A stretch of 59,961 nt of DNA from positions 1-59,961 of the forward strand of contig NZ_LT854637.1 in the NCBI RefSeq assembly GCF_900184255.1, given 5' to 3'. Below, piece by piece: positions 37,398 to 46,094 of this stretch (within the stretch, counting starts at the first letter, position 1; every line of letters begins with the position of its first letter). Origin of the DNA: Haloimpatiens massiliensis. Lineage in GTDB: Bacteria; Bacillota; Clostridia; Clostridiales; Clostridiaceae. The notes beneath the pieces were generated by a model. The model did no database searches and was not told the DNA's origin. It worked only from the letters and a program-made list of their open reading frames with translations. The position numbers and the translations under genes were made by a program.

Positions 37398-37679
37398 ATG
37401 ATAGGAATACTTGATGAACATAAAAAGAGTATGGTTTCTATAAGGGATTTTTACACTATACAATATGGAGTGTAAGATAAAGTAAGGACTATTGTTTTAA
37501 TCAATGAAAGTGGTTTGTATTTAGTAGTGTTAAGAAGTAGAAAAAACAGGTAAGGATTGCTGTAGAACAAAAAAAGCTTATGCTTGAAGCTGCTAATTTA
37601 AAACTTCAAAAGGATAATAAATTATTGCTAGTAGAAAACAACTTACCACACCCCATTGAAAATTCTGCAATTGTATGAT
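37398..37679 (+). pseudogene. Decayed phage antirepressor (BRO-N-like) remnant
   Basis: Three short frames separated by stops and shifts: MIGILDEHKKSMVSIRDFY (from 37398), then RTIVLINESGLYLVVLRSRK (37487-37550), then VRIAVEQKKLMLEAANLKLQ running to a stop at ~37679. TLINESGLY-LILRS is the BRO-N antirepressor signature, usually followed by a coiled-coil segment. With no intact frame it is a prophage relic next to a truncated tRNA. Confidence 0.65.
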
Positions 37680-37749
37680 ACCCTTTTAAAAAAAGGATGC
37701 CCGTTACACAGTTGAGGTGTAAAATCGGCGTAAAGCATTGATATATAAG

Positions 37750-37813
37750 GAGCTGGTAGCGCAACTGATTCGTAATCAGTAGGCCGCAGGTTCAAATCCT
37801 GTCGGGAGCACCA
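37750..37813 (+). pseudogene. 5'-truncated tRNA-Thr(CGT) remnant
   Basis: AGCTGGTAGCGCAACTGATT and the rest of the anticodon arm match the 36093 tRNA exactly for 33 nt (loop TTCGTAA). The T-arm (GCAGG TTCAAAT CCTGT) and acceptor 3' strand (CGGGAGC, then ACCA) differ. The 5' acceptor strand and start of the D-arm are missing, replaced by ATATATAAGG, so no cloverleaf can form. It is the end of a second, once tandem, tRNA-Thr gene cut by rearrangement. Confidence 0.85.
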
Positions 37814-37814
37814 A

Positions 37815-37862
37815 AAAAAGTAGCTATTACACTTATTAGTTAGTGTAATAGCTACTTTTTTA
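37815..37862. terminator. Strong bidirectional terminator between tRNA remnant and LevR gene
   Basis: AAAAAGTAGCTATTACACT pairs perfectly with AGTGTAATAGCTACTTTTT across an 8-nt loop (19 bp). It has T-runs in both directions, so it can end both the tRNA locus and the minus-strand regulator mRNA. Confidence 0.92.
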
Positions 37863-37895
37863 ACAGTTTTATTATAGAAATTAATTTTTTACAAG

Positions 37896-40718
37896 TTATC
37901 TATTAATAACTTGTACTATATAGCAGATCTCATCATCATTAATACAAATATCATATTCTTTTTCAAGTAAAGTACAGGCGGTTTTTATGGACATGAATTT
38001 TTCTAAGTTATTTAATTTAAAATTTTCTACATTGTCAAATTTAACTTTGTCTCCATGTATACACCTATCTAGCATACAGCCCATATGAAGCATTAAATCC
38101 ATAATATTATTTTTATTATTGTAAGAATCATCTAAACCTAATTTTATGATAAATTTTTTAATATTAGATATGGCAATTTTAGGATTAACAAATTTTAAAT
38201 ATTCCTCTAGCATTTCTTTAGATAATTCATATACGCTTTTAGAATTCTCTTTTTCACCATTTTTATTAAATGCATCTTTTTCAAATTTAGTATCTAAAAA
38301 TTTAGTAAATTCTTCTTTGAAAGAATTATTTAAAATTTTATTAATGGGGAAATATGGAACATTTAAGTTTGGATTTATGCTGCCAACACAAGCTATTATA
38401 TGGTATTTGTTTGTAAAACTTTTTATATTATTTTTAACTTCGGAGTAATTAGTTGCGAGTATTTTAATATGTTTTTTATATTCTTCGTTTAAATTATCCA
38501 ATAAAATCTTTTTAGCTATCATACCTCCACCTTGACCAGTAACACATAAAGTGAGTATTGCCTTTGGCTTTTTAATAGGTTTAAGAGTAAAAGAGGAGGA
38601 ATTTGAGGAAAGAGAGTCACATATGGTATCTAAATCCTCGTTGTTATACATTACTTTTCTTAAAGCTTCTAAGAGAATCAAGGTAGATATATTACATAGG
38701 GTTCTTACCTTTATGCCTGTTTCCTTTTCCAGATTAGTACCAAAGTTACACAGTGAACCCATATCTACGGCAACAAGTATTCCATGCCCCTTATTTACAG
38801 CTACTGCTGTGGATTTAAATTTTGTGTATATGTCCTGAATGTTTGCATCTAATGGCATATCTATGGCTTTTATAATATCACTATTAAGAAGTTTATTAGC
38901 AACATCGGCCATACTAGAAGCTGTGCTATTACCATGACATAGAATAATTATTGGTATGTTTGAATTAGTACATGTATCAATTTTATTATTGGCTAAAAGT
39001 ATGGATAGGAAACCCTTTTCATCTTCAGGCACAATTACACCAAATTTATCACTAATTTTTTTTACAAGTACTTTTGAAGCATTGTATTCATTAGGGTGAG
39101 ATAAACGAGCTTTAAGTAAATTTGAATTTACAACAGGTTCACCCTCTCTGATTCTTTGTAGCAAAGAATTAATATGAAAAGCAAAGGCAAATATAAATTT
39201 TGGATTTAAAGAAGTATGAAGTTCTTTTTCTGCTATACTAATTAATTCTATGGAGGTATTTACCACTTCTTCAGGCACTATTTTGTAGAGAGCAGTTTTA
39301 TTTATATTTTTAACATTAATTTTGTTAAGCATATTTTTGAAGTGGTCTTTTATTATATTGTCTATTTTTGAATCAATTTCTTCCTTTGATAAATTGGATT
39401 TTTTATATTTACTTACATAATATGTTATTTTTTTATATATGTTATCGTTTATTTTTTCGGGATGAAAAATTTTATAATTTCCAGGTGATAAAACTAAATA
39501 ATTCTTAAACATTTCTAAATATGATTTATCTTCATTTCTAATTTCACTGTTACTAAAAACAAAATCAATAATATCTTCGCTAAGCATCTTAAATTCTACA
39601 GTAATGGTGCTGTTGTTTTTAAGATGATTTAAAAAAGATTTAGCACATATGAGTTTTACCTCTGATTTTAATTGCCCTATATTACCTATTTTAAATGGAT
39701 ATAAAGCTAAAGCTTTTAAAACTTCTGGAGATATTTTTATCTCTTTATTTAAATTTGTACACTCATAGTAAAATAAAGTTTCTATAACTTCCATTTTTTC
39801 TTGAATGGATTTTTTCCTGAAAGGTGGAAGAGTAATTATAACAGGAATTCTTCTTAAAAAAGTGGATAATAAAGATTTATGAGGATCCTCTGTGGTAGCA
39901 GCAATGATCATCACATTACTTTTATGAGTACAATTGGATTCACCTAGTCTATGATATTCACCTTTATCTATAAGGGAAAATAACATCTCTTGACCATCAG
40001 AAGGTAATCTATGAACTTCATCAAGGAAAAGTATACCTCCATTAGCCTTTGAAACTAAACCATCTTTATCACAATTAGCGCCAGTAAAAGAACCTTTAAC
40101 ATGTCCAAAAAGTTGGGATAGCAAAAGTTGCGGATTGTTGAAATAATCAGAACAATTGAAAGAAACAATAGGATAAACTTTTTCATCTAATTTTTTATTG
40201 ATTTTTGCATACTGGTACATGGCCAATGCAAAAGTGCTTTTTCCAACACCACTTTCTCCTAAAAGTAAAGTATGTAGACCTTTAGGCGGATACATAAGGG
40301 CAGCCTTAGCTTGTTCGATTTGAGTTAAAAGACTGCTATGCGATCCAATTAATTGGTTAAAAGGATCCTTCTTAATAGTACTATTATCGTTAATACTAGG
40401 ATTATTTATTGAGTAAATACAATTTCTGAATTTCTCTAGACTATATATAATATTTGATTCATTTTCATTAATTAGATTACAGTCAATGAGAATTTGTTTT
40501 GGGAAAAAAGACACAGGTCTAGAGTTTATTTTAATTAATTTATCCTGCTTAACTAACTGATTTAAAATAGTACTAGCATTATTTCTTACAATGTTAAAAG
40601 TATTTTCTATTTCGGTAGCATCCACACCTATGTAATTATTATTATTAATACAATTTTTAATATAAGATAAAGTTATCTTGTTAGTTATATAATCAAATAT
40701 TGCATCTATGTTTTTCAA
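37896..40718 (-). CDS. LevR-type sigma-54 transcriptional activator with PTS domains
   Basis: 940-aa regulator. N-terminal HTH region (~1-75), sigma-54 AAA+ domain with Walker A GESGVGKS (154-161), the sigma-54 contact loop GSFTGA (209-214) and GGILFLDEVHRLP (~227-239). Then PRD1 (~440-550), a mannose-type EIIA domain with His595 (LCHGNSTASS), an EIIB-like domain with Cys725 (LCVTGQGGG), and PRD2 (~830-940). It starts at TTG behind AGGTGA. PTS phosphorylation of the PRD/EIIA histidines should set its activity. It is divergent from the galactitol-family PTS operon, whose promoter is a sigma-54 type, so that operon is its likely target. Confidence 0.93.
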   Translation of the reverse strand: MKNIDAIFDYITNKITLSYIKNCINNNNYIGVDATEIENTFNIVRNNASTILNQLVKQDKLIKINSRPVSFFPKQILIDCNLINENESNIIYSLEKFRNCIYSINNPSINDNSTIKKDPFNQLIGSHSSLLTQIEQAKAALMYPPKGLHTLLLGESGVGKSTFALAMYQYAKINKKLDEKVYPIVSFNCSDYFNNPQLLLSQLFGHVKGSFTGANCDKDGLVSKANGGILFLDEVHRLPSDGQEMLFSLIDKGEYHRLGESNCTHKSNVMIIAATTEDPHKSLLSTFLRRIPVIITLPPFRKKSIQEKMEVIETLFYYECTNLNKEIKISPEVLKALALYPFKIGNIGQLKSEVKLICAKSFLNHLKNNSTITVEFKMLSEDIIDFVFSNSEIRNEDKSYLEMFKNYLVLSPGNYKIFHPEKINDNIYKKITYYVSKYKKSNLSKEEIDSKIDNIIKDHFKNMLNKINVKNINKTALYKIVPEEVVNTSIELISIAEKELHTSLNPKFIFAFAFHINSLLQRIREGEPVVNSNLLKARLSHPNEYNASKVLVKKISDKFGVIVPEDEKGFLSILLANNKIDTCTNSNIPIIILCHGNSTASSMADVANKLLNSDIIKAIDMPLDANIQDIYTKFKSTAVAVNKGHGILVAVDMGSLCNFGTNLEKETGIKVRTLCNISTLILLEALRKVMYNNEDLDTICDSLSSNSSSFTLKPIKKPKAILTLCVTGQGGGMIAKKILLDNLNEEYKKHIKILATNYSEVKNNIKSFTNKYHIIACVGSINPNLNVPYFPINKILNNSFKEEFTKFLDTKFEKDAFNKNGEKENSKSVYELSKEMLEEYLKFVNPKIAISNIKKFIIKLGLDDSYNNKNNIMDLMLHMGCMLDRCIHGDKVKFDNVENFKLNNLEKFMSIKTACTLLEKEYDICINDDEICYIVQVINR

Positions 40719-40726
40719 AATATCAC

Positions 40727-40924
40727 CTACAATTTTTCCTTTTTAAAATTTATAGTCTTGAATTTATCAAAGGCTTTAGGAGAAGAAATATTTTTTGAAA
40801 ATTTGTTTAAAAACATAGCAAGAGCAAAGGTTAATAGAGTTAAGTAAATATTATGATATATTAGGGAAAAAATAAAAAGTATTAGATTTAAAAAAACAAA
40901 AAGGTACCAAATAGAATTTTTCAA
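40727..40924 (-). CDS. Small two-helix membrane protein upstream of LevR
   Basis: 65-aa protein with two hydrophobic segments (IWYLFVFLNLILFIFSLIYH and YLTLLTFALAMFL) and a basic C-terminal tail. It begins at TTG behind AAAGGAG with 9-bp spacing, and its stop is 8 bp before the LevR start, so the two genes are translated from one mRNA. I recognise no family. It may be a membrane accessory of the regulator, or unrelated; that is conjecture. Confidence 0.6.
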   Translation of the reverse strand: MKNSIWYLFVFLNLILFIFSLIYHNIYLTLLTFALAMFLNKFSKNISSPKAFDKFKTINFKKEKL

Positions 40925-41082
40925 TGAAATAATCTCCTTTGGAATTTTAAATAAATTATATTTATCTCAATCATAATATAATAATTTTGAAAATACAACC
41001 ATAATACTCGATTGAATTGTACGATATTAAGAATTGTTAGAATTGTTAGATATCTAAATTTAAAATTAAGGATTAAGAAAAG

Positions 41083-41169
41083 TTATGCACTAATAAATTT
41101 AAAATTTGTTAGTGCATAATTTAATAAGAAAACATTTACAAATCCAAGGATTGTAAGCTTATGCACTAA
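41083..41169. promoter_or_regulatory. Operator-like repeats (LevR upstream activating sites)
   Basis: TTATGCACTAA occurs at 41083-41093, inverted (TTAGTGCATAA) at 41109-41119, and direct again at 41159-41169, ending just before the -24 box. The first two make a palindrome with a 15-bp A/T spacer, the layout expected for an enhancer bound by a dimeric activator. The binder is inferred to be the divergent LevR-type protein. Confidence 0.78.
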
Positions 41170-41170
41170 A

Positions 41171-41187
41171 TTGGCATTGAAATTGCT
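41171..41187 (+). promoter_or_regulatory. Sigma-54 (-24/-12) promoter of the PTS-aldolase-DhaKL operon
   Basis: TTGGCATTGAAATTGCT: GG and GC are exactly 12 bp apart, matching the YTGGCAC-N5-TTGCW consensus with one deviation. It lies 44 bp before the IIA start codon and is adjacent to a LevR-type activator and its putative sites. Confidence 0.88.
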
Positions 41188-41230
41188 ATAGATTTAAATA
41201 TAAAAAGCATAAGAAAAGGAGAATAGGAAC

Positions 41231-41701
41231 ATGAAAGAGGATGTATCATTATTAAATGAAGAATTTATAATATTAGATTATGAAGCAGAGGATAAAGAAA
41301 GCTTGCTAAGAGGTTTAGCAAATATATTAGAAGAAAAAGGATACGTAAAAGATACATACATTGATGGAGTTTTGCAAAGAGAAGAAGAATTCCCAACAGG
41401 ACTTAATACCCCAGGGGTAGGTGTAGCAATTCCACATACATATGCAAAACATGTTGAAAAGCCAACTATACTTGTAGCAAAGTTAAAAAATTCGGTTGTT
41501 TTTAAAGAAATGGGTAGTGATATTAATGATGTGGAAGCAAAATTAATATTTATGTTAGCTATTAAAAATCCTGATCAACAAGTAAAAACATTAAGTAAAT
41601 TAATGTCTATATTTTCAAATGAGGAAATCCTTTTAAATATATATAATTCTCATGAAAAAAGTCAAATAAATTCAATACTAAAAAATGTTTTAGAAAAATA
41701 A
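41231..41701 (+). CDS. PTS EIIA, galactitol/fructose-type (EIIA-2)
   Basis: 156-aa cytosolic phosphocarrier. The EIIA-2 fold has the active His in GVGVAIPHTYAKHV (about residue 75), preceded by FPTGLNTPG. It accepts phosphate from HPr and passes it to the IIB encoded 51 bp downstream. SD AAAAGGAGAATAG lies before the ATG. First gene of the sigma-54 operon. Substrate unknown; by family, a galactitol-like polyol or sugar. Confidence 0.92.
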   Translation: MKEDVSLLNEEFIILDYEAEDKESLLRGLANILEEKGYVKDTYIDGVLQREEEFPTGLNTPGVGVAIPHTYAKHVEKPTILVAKLKNSVVFKEMGSDINDVEAKLIFMLAIKNPDQQVKTLSKLMSIFSNEEILLNIYNSHEKSQINSILKNVLEK

Positions 41702-41752
41702 TATAGGTAATTAAAAATTAAAATATATTAAAAAAAAAGGGAGGATATTATT

Positions 41753-42043
41753 ATGGGTAAAATTAAAAAAATCTATGTAGCGTGTGGTTCAGGTGTAGCA
41801 ACATCTCAAACTGTTGCATCAAAAATTTCTAGTATGTGTGAAGATGAAAAGTTACCTGTTAGTGTAGAAGCTGTAGATATTAAGTCACTAGAAAGTCTAA
41901 TTGATCAATGTGATATTTATGTATCTATAGTTCCACTAAAATCACAAAACTGGGATAAACCAACTATAAGTGGAATACCATTTTTAACAGGCATGGGAAT
42001 TGATGCAGAATTCGAAAAGCTTAAAAATTATATAAATGAATAG
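41753..42043 (+). CDS. PTS EIIB, galactitol family
   Basis: 96-aa IIB with the phosphocysteine loop IYVACGSGVATSQTVASKI (Cys near residue 11), followed by a Rossmann-like fold. SD GGGAGG lies 11 bp upstream. It sits between IIA and IIC. A 33-nt hairpin without a T-run follows its stop. Confidence 0.92.
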   Translation: MGKIKKIYVACGSGVATSQTVASKISSMCEDEKLPVSVEAVDIKSLESLIDQCDIYVSIVPLKSQNWDKPTISGIPFLTGMGIDAEFEKLKNYINE

Positions 42044-42064
42044 AAAAATATAAAAAATAAAAAA

Positions 42065-42097
42065 TATCTCCCAGATTTATTTTATGAATCTAGGAGA
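42065..42097 (+). other. Intercistronic hairpin between IIB and IIC
   Basis: ATCTCC-C-AGATT pairs with AATCT-A-GGAGAT; no T-run follows, so it is not an ordinary terminator. It may stabilise or process the mRNA. A similar hairpin occupies the same place in the second PTS locus (52994-53030). Confidence 0.6.
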
Positions 42098-42165
42098 TAG
42101 AAATAAAAAAATAAGCTATTTTATCTTATCATAAAAAATAAAAAAAGAAAATGGGAGGTTAGAAT

Positions 42166-43524
42166 ATGAATACTATAATACATTATATTCTAGATTTAGG
42201 CGCAGCTGTATTTTTACCTGTTATAATGATTTTACTAGGACTTTGTATGAAAATGAAACCTAAAAAAGCAATAATAGCTGGCTTAACATTAGGAATAGCC
42301 TTTACAGGGATGAATTTAATTCTAGAATTTATGTTTGGGGCTATAAGTCCAGCAGCCAGTGAATTTGTAAAAGCTACAGGAATAAAGCTAAATTCAATAG
42401 ATGTAGGTTGGGCACCAATGTCAGCCATTGCTTGGGCGTGGCCGTATGCACTTTTAGTTTTCCCTATAACAATAGGTATAAATATATTGATGTTAGTTTT
42501 GGGATGGACAAACTGTTTAAATGTAGATTTATGGAATGTTTGGGGTAAAATATTTACCGCAACATTAGTAACAGCTGTTACTAAGAGTGTTCCACTTGGA
42601 ATAATTGCGGCAGCAGTTCAAGTAATAGTGGAACTTAAAAATGCAGATATTACACAAAAGCAATTATATGAATTAACTAAAATACCTGGAATAGCATGTA
42701 CTCACTGTATGACATTAACAGCTGTTTTACTAGCACCTATAAATAGATTACTAGATTTTGTGCCAGGATTAAATAAGAGTAATATAGATGCAGCAAAACT
42801 TAAGGAGAAAATAGGTGTATTTGGTGAAAATAGTGTTATGGGATTTATAGTAGGTGCACTTATTGCACTATTTGCAAAATATGATTTAAAAGGAATATTA
42901 AATACTGCAGTTCAAGTTTCAACAGCATTGGTACTTTTCCCAATGGTAGCAAAATTGTTTATGCAAGCTCTTGCACCAATTGCTGATGCAGTAGGAGATT
43001 TTATGAAGAAAAAATTCAAAGACAGAGAATTATATATAGGACTTGACTGGCCATTCCTTGCTGGAATATCAGAAATATGGGTTGCAGCTATATTAATGGT
43101 TCCAATAGAACTAGTACTTGCAGTAATTATGGCTAAAACAGGATCAAACACAGTATTACCTTTAGGATCAATAATTAATATATCTGTAGTAGTTCCAGCT
43201 ATGATAGTAACAGGTGGAAATATAATTAGAATGTTAGTATTAAGTACTATAGTAACACCATTATTCTTAATAGTAGCAACTAACTTCAGTGGAACAGTTA
43301 CTAGTCTTGCAAAAGCTGTTGGAAGTATAACAGTGCCAAATGGACAATTCTTAAGTTGGTTTGCATTTGAAGTGCCTGCTCTAAGATGGGGATTAGCACA
43401 TGGATTTAATATAATACATGGAGAAATAGCTGGCTTAGCAGTGCTAATAGGTTTAGCAGTACTATTTTTCTGGTATGCTAAATATATGAAGAAAAAAGAT
43501 GAGGCACTAGATTCTTTAAAGTAA
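42166..43524 (+). CDS. PTS EIIC, galactitol family
   Basis: 452-aa membrane permease with about ten to twelve hydrophobic segments (LGAAVFLPVIMILLGLCM start; GLAVLIGLAVLFFWYAKYM end). The EIIC-GAT fold includes the region WAPMSAIAWAWPYALLVFPI and the motif IHGEIAGLAVL near the C-terminus. SD GGGAGG lies 9 bp upstream. The substrate is imported as its phosphate and presumably feeds the aldolase that follows. Confidence 0.92.
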   Translation: MNTIIHYILDLGAAVFLPVIMILLGLCMKMKPKKAIIAGLTLGIAFTGMNLILEFMFGAISPAASEFVKATGIKLNSIDVGWAPMSAIAWAWPYALLVFPITIGINILMLVLGWTNCLNVDLWNVWGKIFTATLVTAVTKSVPLGIIAAAVQVIVELKNADITQKQLYELTKIPGIACTHCMTLTAVLLAPINRLLDFVPGLNKSNIDAAKLKEKIGVFGENSVMGFIVGALIALFAKYDLKGILNTAVQVSTALVLFPMVAKLFMQALAPIADAVGDFMKKKFKDRELYIGLDWPFLAGISEIWVAAILMVPIELVLAVIMAKTGSNTVLPLGSIINISVVVPAMIVTGGNIIRMLVLSTIVTPLFLIVATNFSGTVTSLAKAVGSITVPNGQFLSWFAFEVPALRWGLAHGFNIIHGEIAGLAVLIGLAVLFFWYAKYMKKKDEALDSLK

Positions 43525-43551
43525 AATTTATTAATATAATGAGGAGGAATT

Positions 43552-44217
43552 TTGATGTTAGAAGAATTAAAGAAAAAGGTAGTAGAAATTGCTAGAGAAG
43601 CAGATAAATCTGGATTATGTAAGCATAAATCAGGCAATTTTAGTATAAGAGATAAAGAGTCTGGATATGTAGTAATTACTCCATCAGGAGTTGCAAGAGA
43701 AAAATTAACTTATAGAGATGTTTGTGTTATAGATTTGGATGCAAATGTAATAGAGATGGAAACAAATTTAAGACCTTCTAGTGAAGTTATGATGCATCTT
43801 GAGGCTTACAAGGCAAGACCAGACATAAATGCTGTAGTACATACTCATTCTAGATTTGCAACATCCTTTGCGGTACTAAGAAAGGAAATTCCTGCAGTAG
43901 TATATGAGTCAATGTCTTATGGCGGAACAGTACCTGTAGCATCTTATGGAAGACCAGGCACAAGAGCTCTTGCAGAGAGTGTAATTGAACCATTGAAAAA
44001 GTCAAATGCATGTTTATTAGAAAGTCATGGAGTAGTAGCTGTAGCTGAAAATATTGACGATGCACTTTTAAATGCTCATTATGTAGAAGAGATAGCAGAG
44101 GTATATTTTAGAGCTCTACTTATAAACGGAGGCAAGGAACCTAATGTTTTACCACAAGATGAATTACAGAGCTGGGCATATCCTTCTGAAATAAATTTTG
44201 ATAAAGTGAGAAGGTAA
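43552..44217 (+). CDS. Class II aldolase (L-fuculose-phosphate aldolase-like)
   Basis: 221-aa zinc aldolase/adducin family enzyme. Visible are HKSGNFSIR (substrate phosphate region), the catalytic Glu in RPSSEVMMHLEAY (about 73), the Zn-binding HTHSRFA (about 92-94) and LLESHGVVAVA (His near 155). It should cleave a phosphorylated ketose into DHAP or dihydroxyacetone plus an aldehyde. SD GAGGAGG lies 8 bp upstream; the next gene, dhaK, begins 5 bp after its stop. True substrate unknown. Confidence 0.88.
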   Translation: MMLEELKKKVVEIAREADKSGLCKHKSGNFSIRDKESGYVVITPSGVAREKLTYRDVCVIDLDANVIEMETNLRPSSEVMMHLEAYKARPDINAVVHTHSRFATSFAVLRKEIPAVVYESMSYGGTVPVASYGRPGTRALAESVIEPLKKSNACLLESHGVVAVAENIDDALLNAHYVEEIAEVYFRALLINGGKEPNVLPQDELQSWAYPSEINFDKVRR

Positions 44218-44222
44218 AAAAT

Positions 44223-45227
44223 ATGAAGAAATTAATAAATAGACCAGAAGATTTTGTAAGAGAAACCGTAGAAGGAATTATAACGGCCCATAGTGAATGT
44301 CTTAAGATGGTAAATAATAATTTTAGATGTATAGTAAGAGCTGATGAAAAGAAAAAGGGTAAGGTAGCTATTGCAACGGGAGGTGGCTCAGGTCACCTAC
44401 CTACTTTTCTAGGATATGTAGGATATGGATTAGCTGATGGAGTAACTGTAGGAAATGTATTTGCATCACCAAGTGCAGAATGTATGTATGAAGTGGACAA
44501 GGCAATAGAAAATGGTGCTGGAGTTTTACATTTGTATGGGAATTATGGCGGAGACAGAATGAACTTTGGCATGGCACAGGATATGGCGGAAATGGATGAT
44601 ATACAAGTTGAAGAAGTACTTGTGACAGATGATGTAGCTTCAGCACCAAAAGGAAAAGAATCAAATAGAAGGGGTGTAGCTGGCCTTTTCTATGCGTATA
44701 AAATAGCTGGTGCAGCTGCAGAAAAAATGTATGAATTAAATGAAGTAAAAAGGCTAGCACAAAAAGCAGTTGATAATACAAGAACCATGGGAGTGGCACT
44801 TACTTCCTGCATAGTTCCAGAAGTAGGCAAGGAAACATTTTCAATTGATGACAATGAAATGGAAATAGGTATGGGAATACACGGAGAACCGGGTATTAAA
44901 AGGTGTGAGTTAAAACCTTTAGATGAAGTTGTAGATTATATAATTAATAAAATATTGGAAGACTTACCTTTTGAAGAGGGAAGCGAAGTATCTATTTTAG
45001 TAAATGGATTAGGAGCAACACCAAAGGAAGAACTATATATAGCATATAGAAAAGCTTGTAAAGTGTTAGAGGAAAAGAAAATAAAAATATATAGAAATTA
45101 TATAGGCGAGTTTGCTACATCTCTTGAGATGGCAGGTATGTCTATAACATTACTAAAACTTGATGAGGAACTTAAAGAATTATTAGATTTCCAAGCTTAT
45201 TCACCATTTTTTCAACAATTTAAATAA
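44223..45227 (+). CDS. dhaK: Dihydroxyacetone kinase subunit DhaK
   Basis: 334-aa DhaK that binds dihydroxyacetone covalently through His220 in GMGIHGEPG. Other hallmarks are GGGSGHLPTFLGYVG (~53-67), GNYGGDRMNFGMA and DDVASAPKG. With DhaL it makes DHAP; related kinases act on tetruloses. SD AGAAGG is in the aldolase tail (5-bp gap, coupled). DhaK is complete; a DhaM phosphodonor subunit is not found in this window, so an ATP-dependent mode or a remote DhaM is needed. Confidence 0.93.
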   Translation: MKKLINRPEDFVRETVEGIITAHSECLKMVNNNFRCIVRADEKKKGKVAIATGGGSGHLPTFLGYVGYGLADGVTVGNVFASPSAECMYEVDKAIENGAGVLHLYGNYGGDRMNFGMAQDMAEMDDIQVEEVLVTDDVASAPKGKESNRRGVAGLFYAYKIAGAAAEKMYELNEVKRLAQKAVDNTRTMGVALTSCIVPEVGKETFSIDDNEMEIGMGIHGEPGIKRCELKPLDEVVDYIINKILEDLPFEEGSEVSILVNGLGATPKEELYIAYRKACKVLEEKKIKIYRNYIGEFATSLEMAGMSITLLKLDEELKELLDFQAYSPFFQQFK

Positions 45228-45461
45228 TTTATAGGGAGGGAGGTGAACTGTTGTATTAAATCTACCAAAATATAATAGAACCTAATATAAATTCACATGT
45301 ATATTTTATCTTATTTTGTGTATGATATTAATTAGCTATTGTGAATCCCATACATTGCGAAAGTGGTGTAATCATAGGGTAGAACCTTGAGGGTGTTAGT
45401 GTATGAATAAGGAATAAATCTCTAAATATTAGCTTTGAGTAGATTTTATACAACGGTGAGC

Positions 45462-46094
45462 ATGGAAAATATAACAAAGTTATTTATAAAGGATATATTA
45501 GAATGTATAGTAGGTGTTTTATACGAACAAAAAGATTATTTAACGGAACTAGATTCTGCCATGGGAGATGGGGATCTGGGAATAACCATGACTACTGGAT
45601 TTAAGTACTTATATGAGGAATTTGATAAAATCGAATCTAATGACTTAGGAAATATATTTATGAAACTTGGAATGCTTATGAATTCTAAAGTTCCGTCTAC
45701 CATGGGTACTTTAATATCAATATGTTTAATAAAAGGAGCTAAAGAAACAAAGGGTAAGGAAGAATTAACTCTTGAAGATTTAACATCGATAGGGAAAGCA
45801 GCTATCAATGGTGTTATGGAAAAGGGAAGAGCAAAAATTGGAGATAAGACTATGCTGGATGCGTTATATCCAGCAGTGGAAGCCCTAGAGCAATCTTTAA
45901 AGTCAGAAGTTAACATTAAAGAAGCTTTTAAAATGGCATATGAAGCTGCAGAGCAGGGAGTTGAGAACACAAAAGAATTAAAATCAGTACATGGAAGAGC
46001 AGCTTATTATGGAGAAAAATCCTTGGGAAGACCAGATTCGGGAGCAGTAGCTGTTATGCTTATTTTTAAAGGTATAATGCTAAGTTTCATATAA
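45462..46094 (+). CDS. dhaL: Dihydroxyacetone kinase subunit DhaL
   Basis: 210-aa nucleotide-binding subunit. The metal-binding DSAMGDGDLGITM (about residue 33-45), the STMGTLISICLIKGA helix and the C-terminal HGRAAYYGEKSLGRPDSGAVAV match DhaL. ATG 45462 is preferred, though its SD (GGTGAG) is weak; a strong SD (GGGAGGGAGGTGA) lies 220 bp upstream, right after dhaK, with no matching frame. The 234-bp dhaK-dhaL gap is odd for this pair and may reflect an insertion. Confidence 0.88.
   Translation: MENITKLFIKDILECIVGVLYEQKDYLTELDSAMGDGDLGITMTTGFKYLYEEFDKIESNDLGNIFMKLGMLMNSKVPSTMGTLISICLIKGAKETKGKEELTLEDLTSIGKAAINGVMEKGRAKIGDKTMLDALYPAVEALEQSLKSEVNIKEAFKMAYEAAEQGVENTKELKSVHGRAAYYGEKSLGRPDSGAVAVMLIFKGIMLSFI

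Noticed and set aside
43850..44799. Leu/His/Gln-rich minus-strand frames opposite the aldolase and dhaK genes
   Set aside because: Shadow frames created by codon bias of the real plus-strand genes.
45340..45420. Possible riboswitch or group II intron piece before dhaL
   Set aside because: No recognised aptamer core or domain V hairpin could be found; reported only as an unexplained insert.
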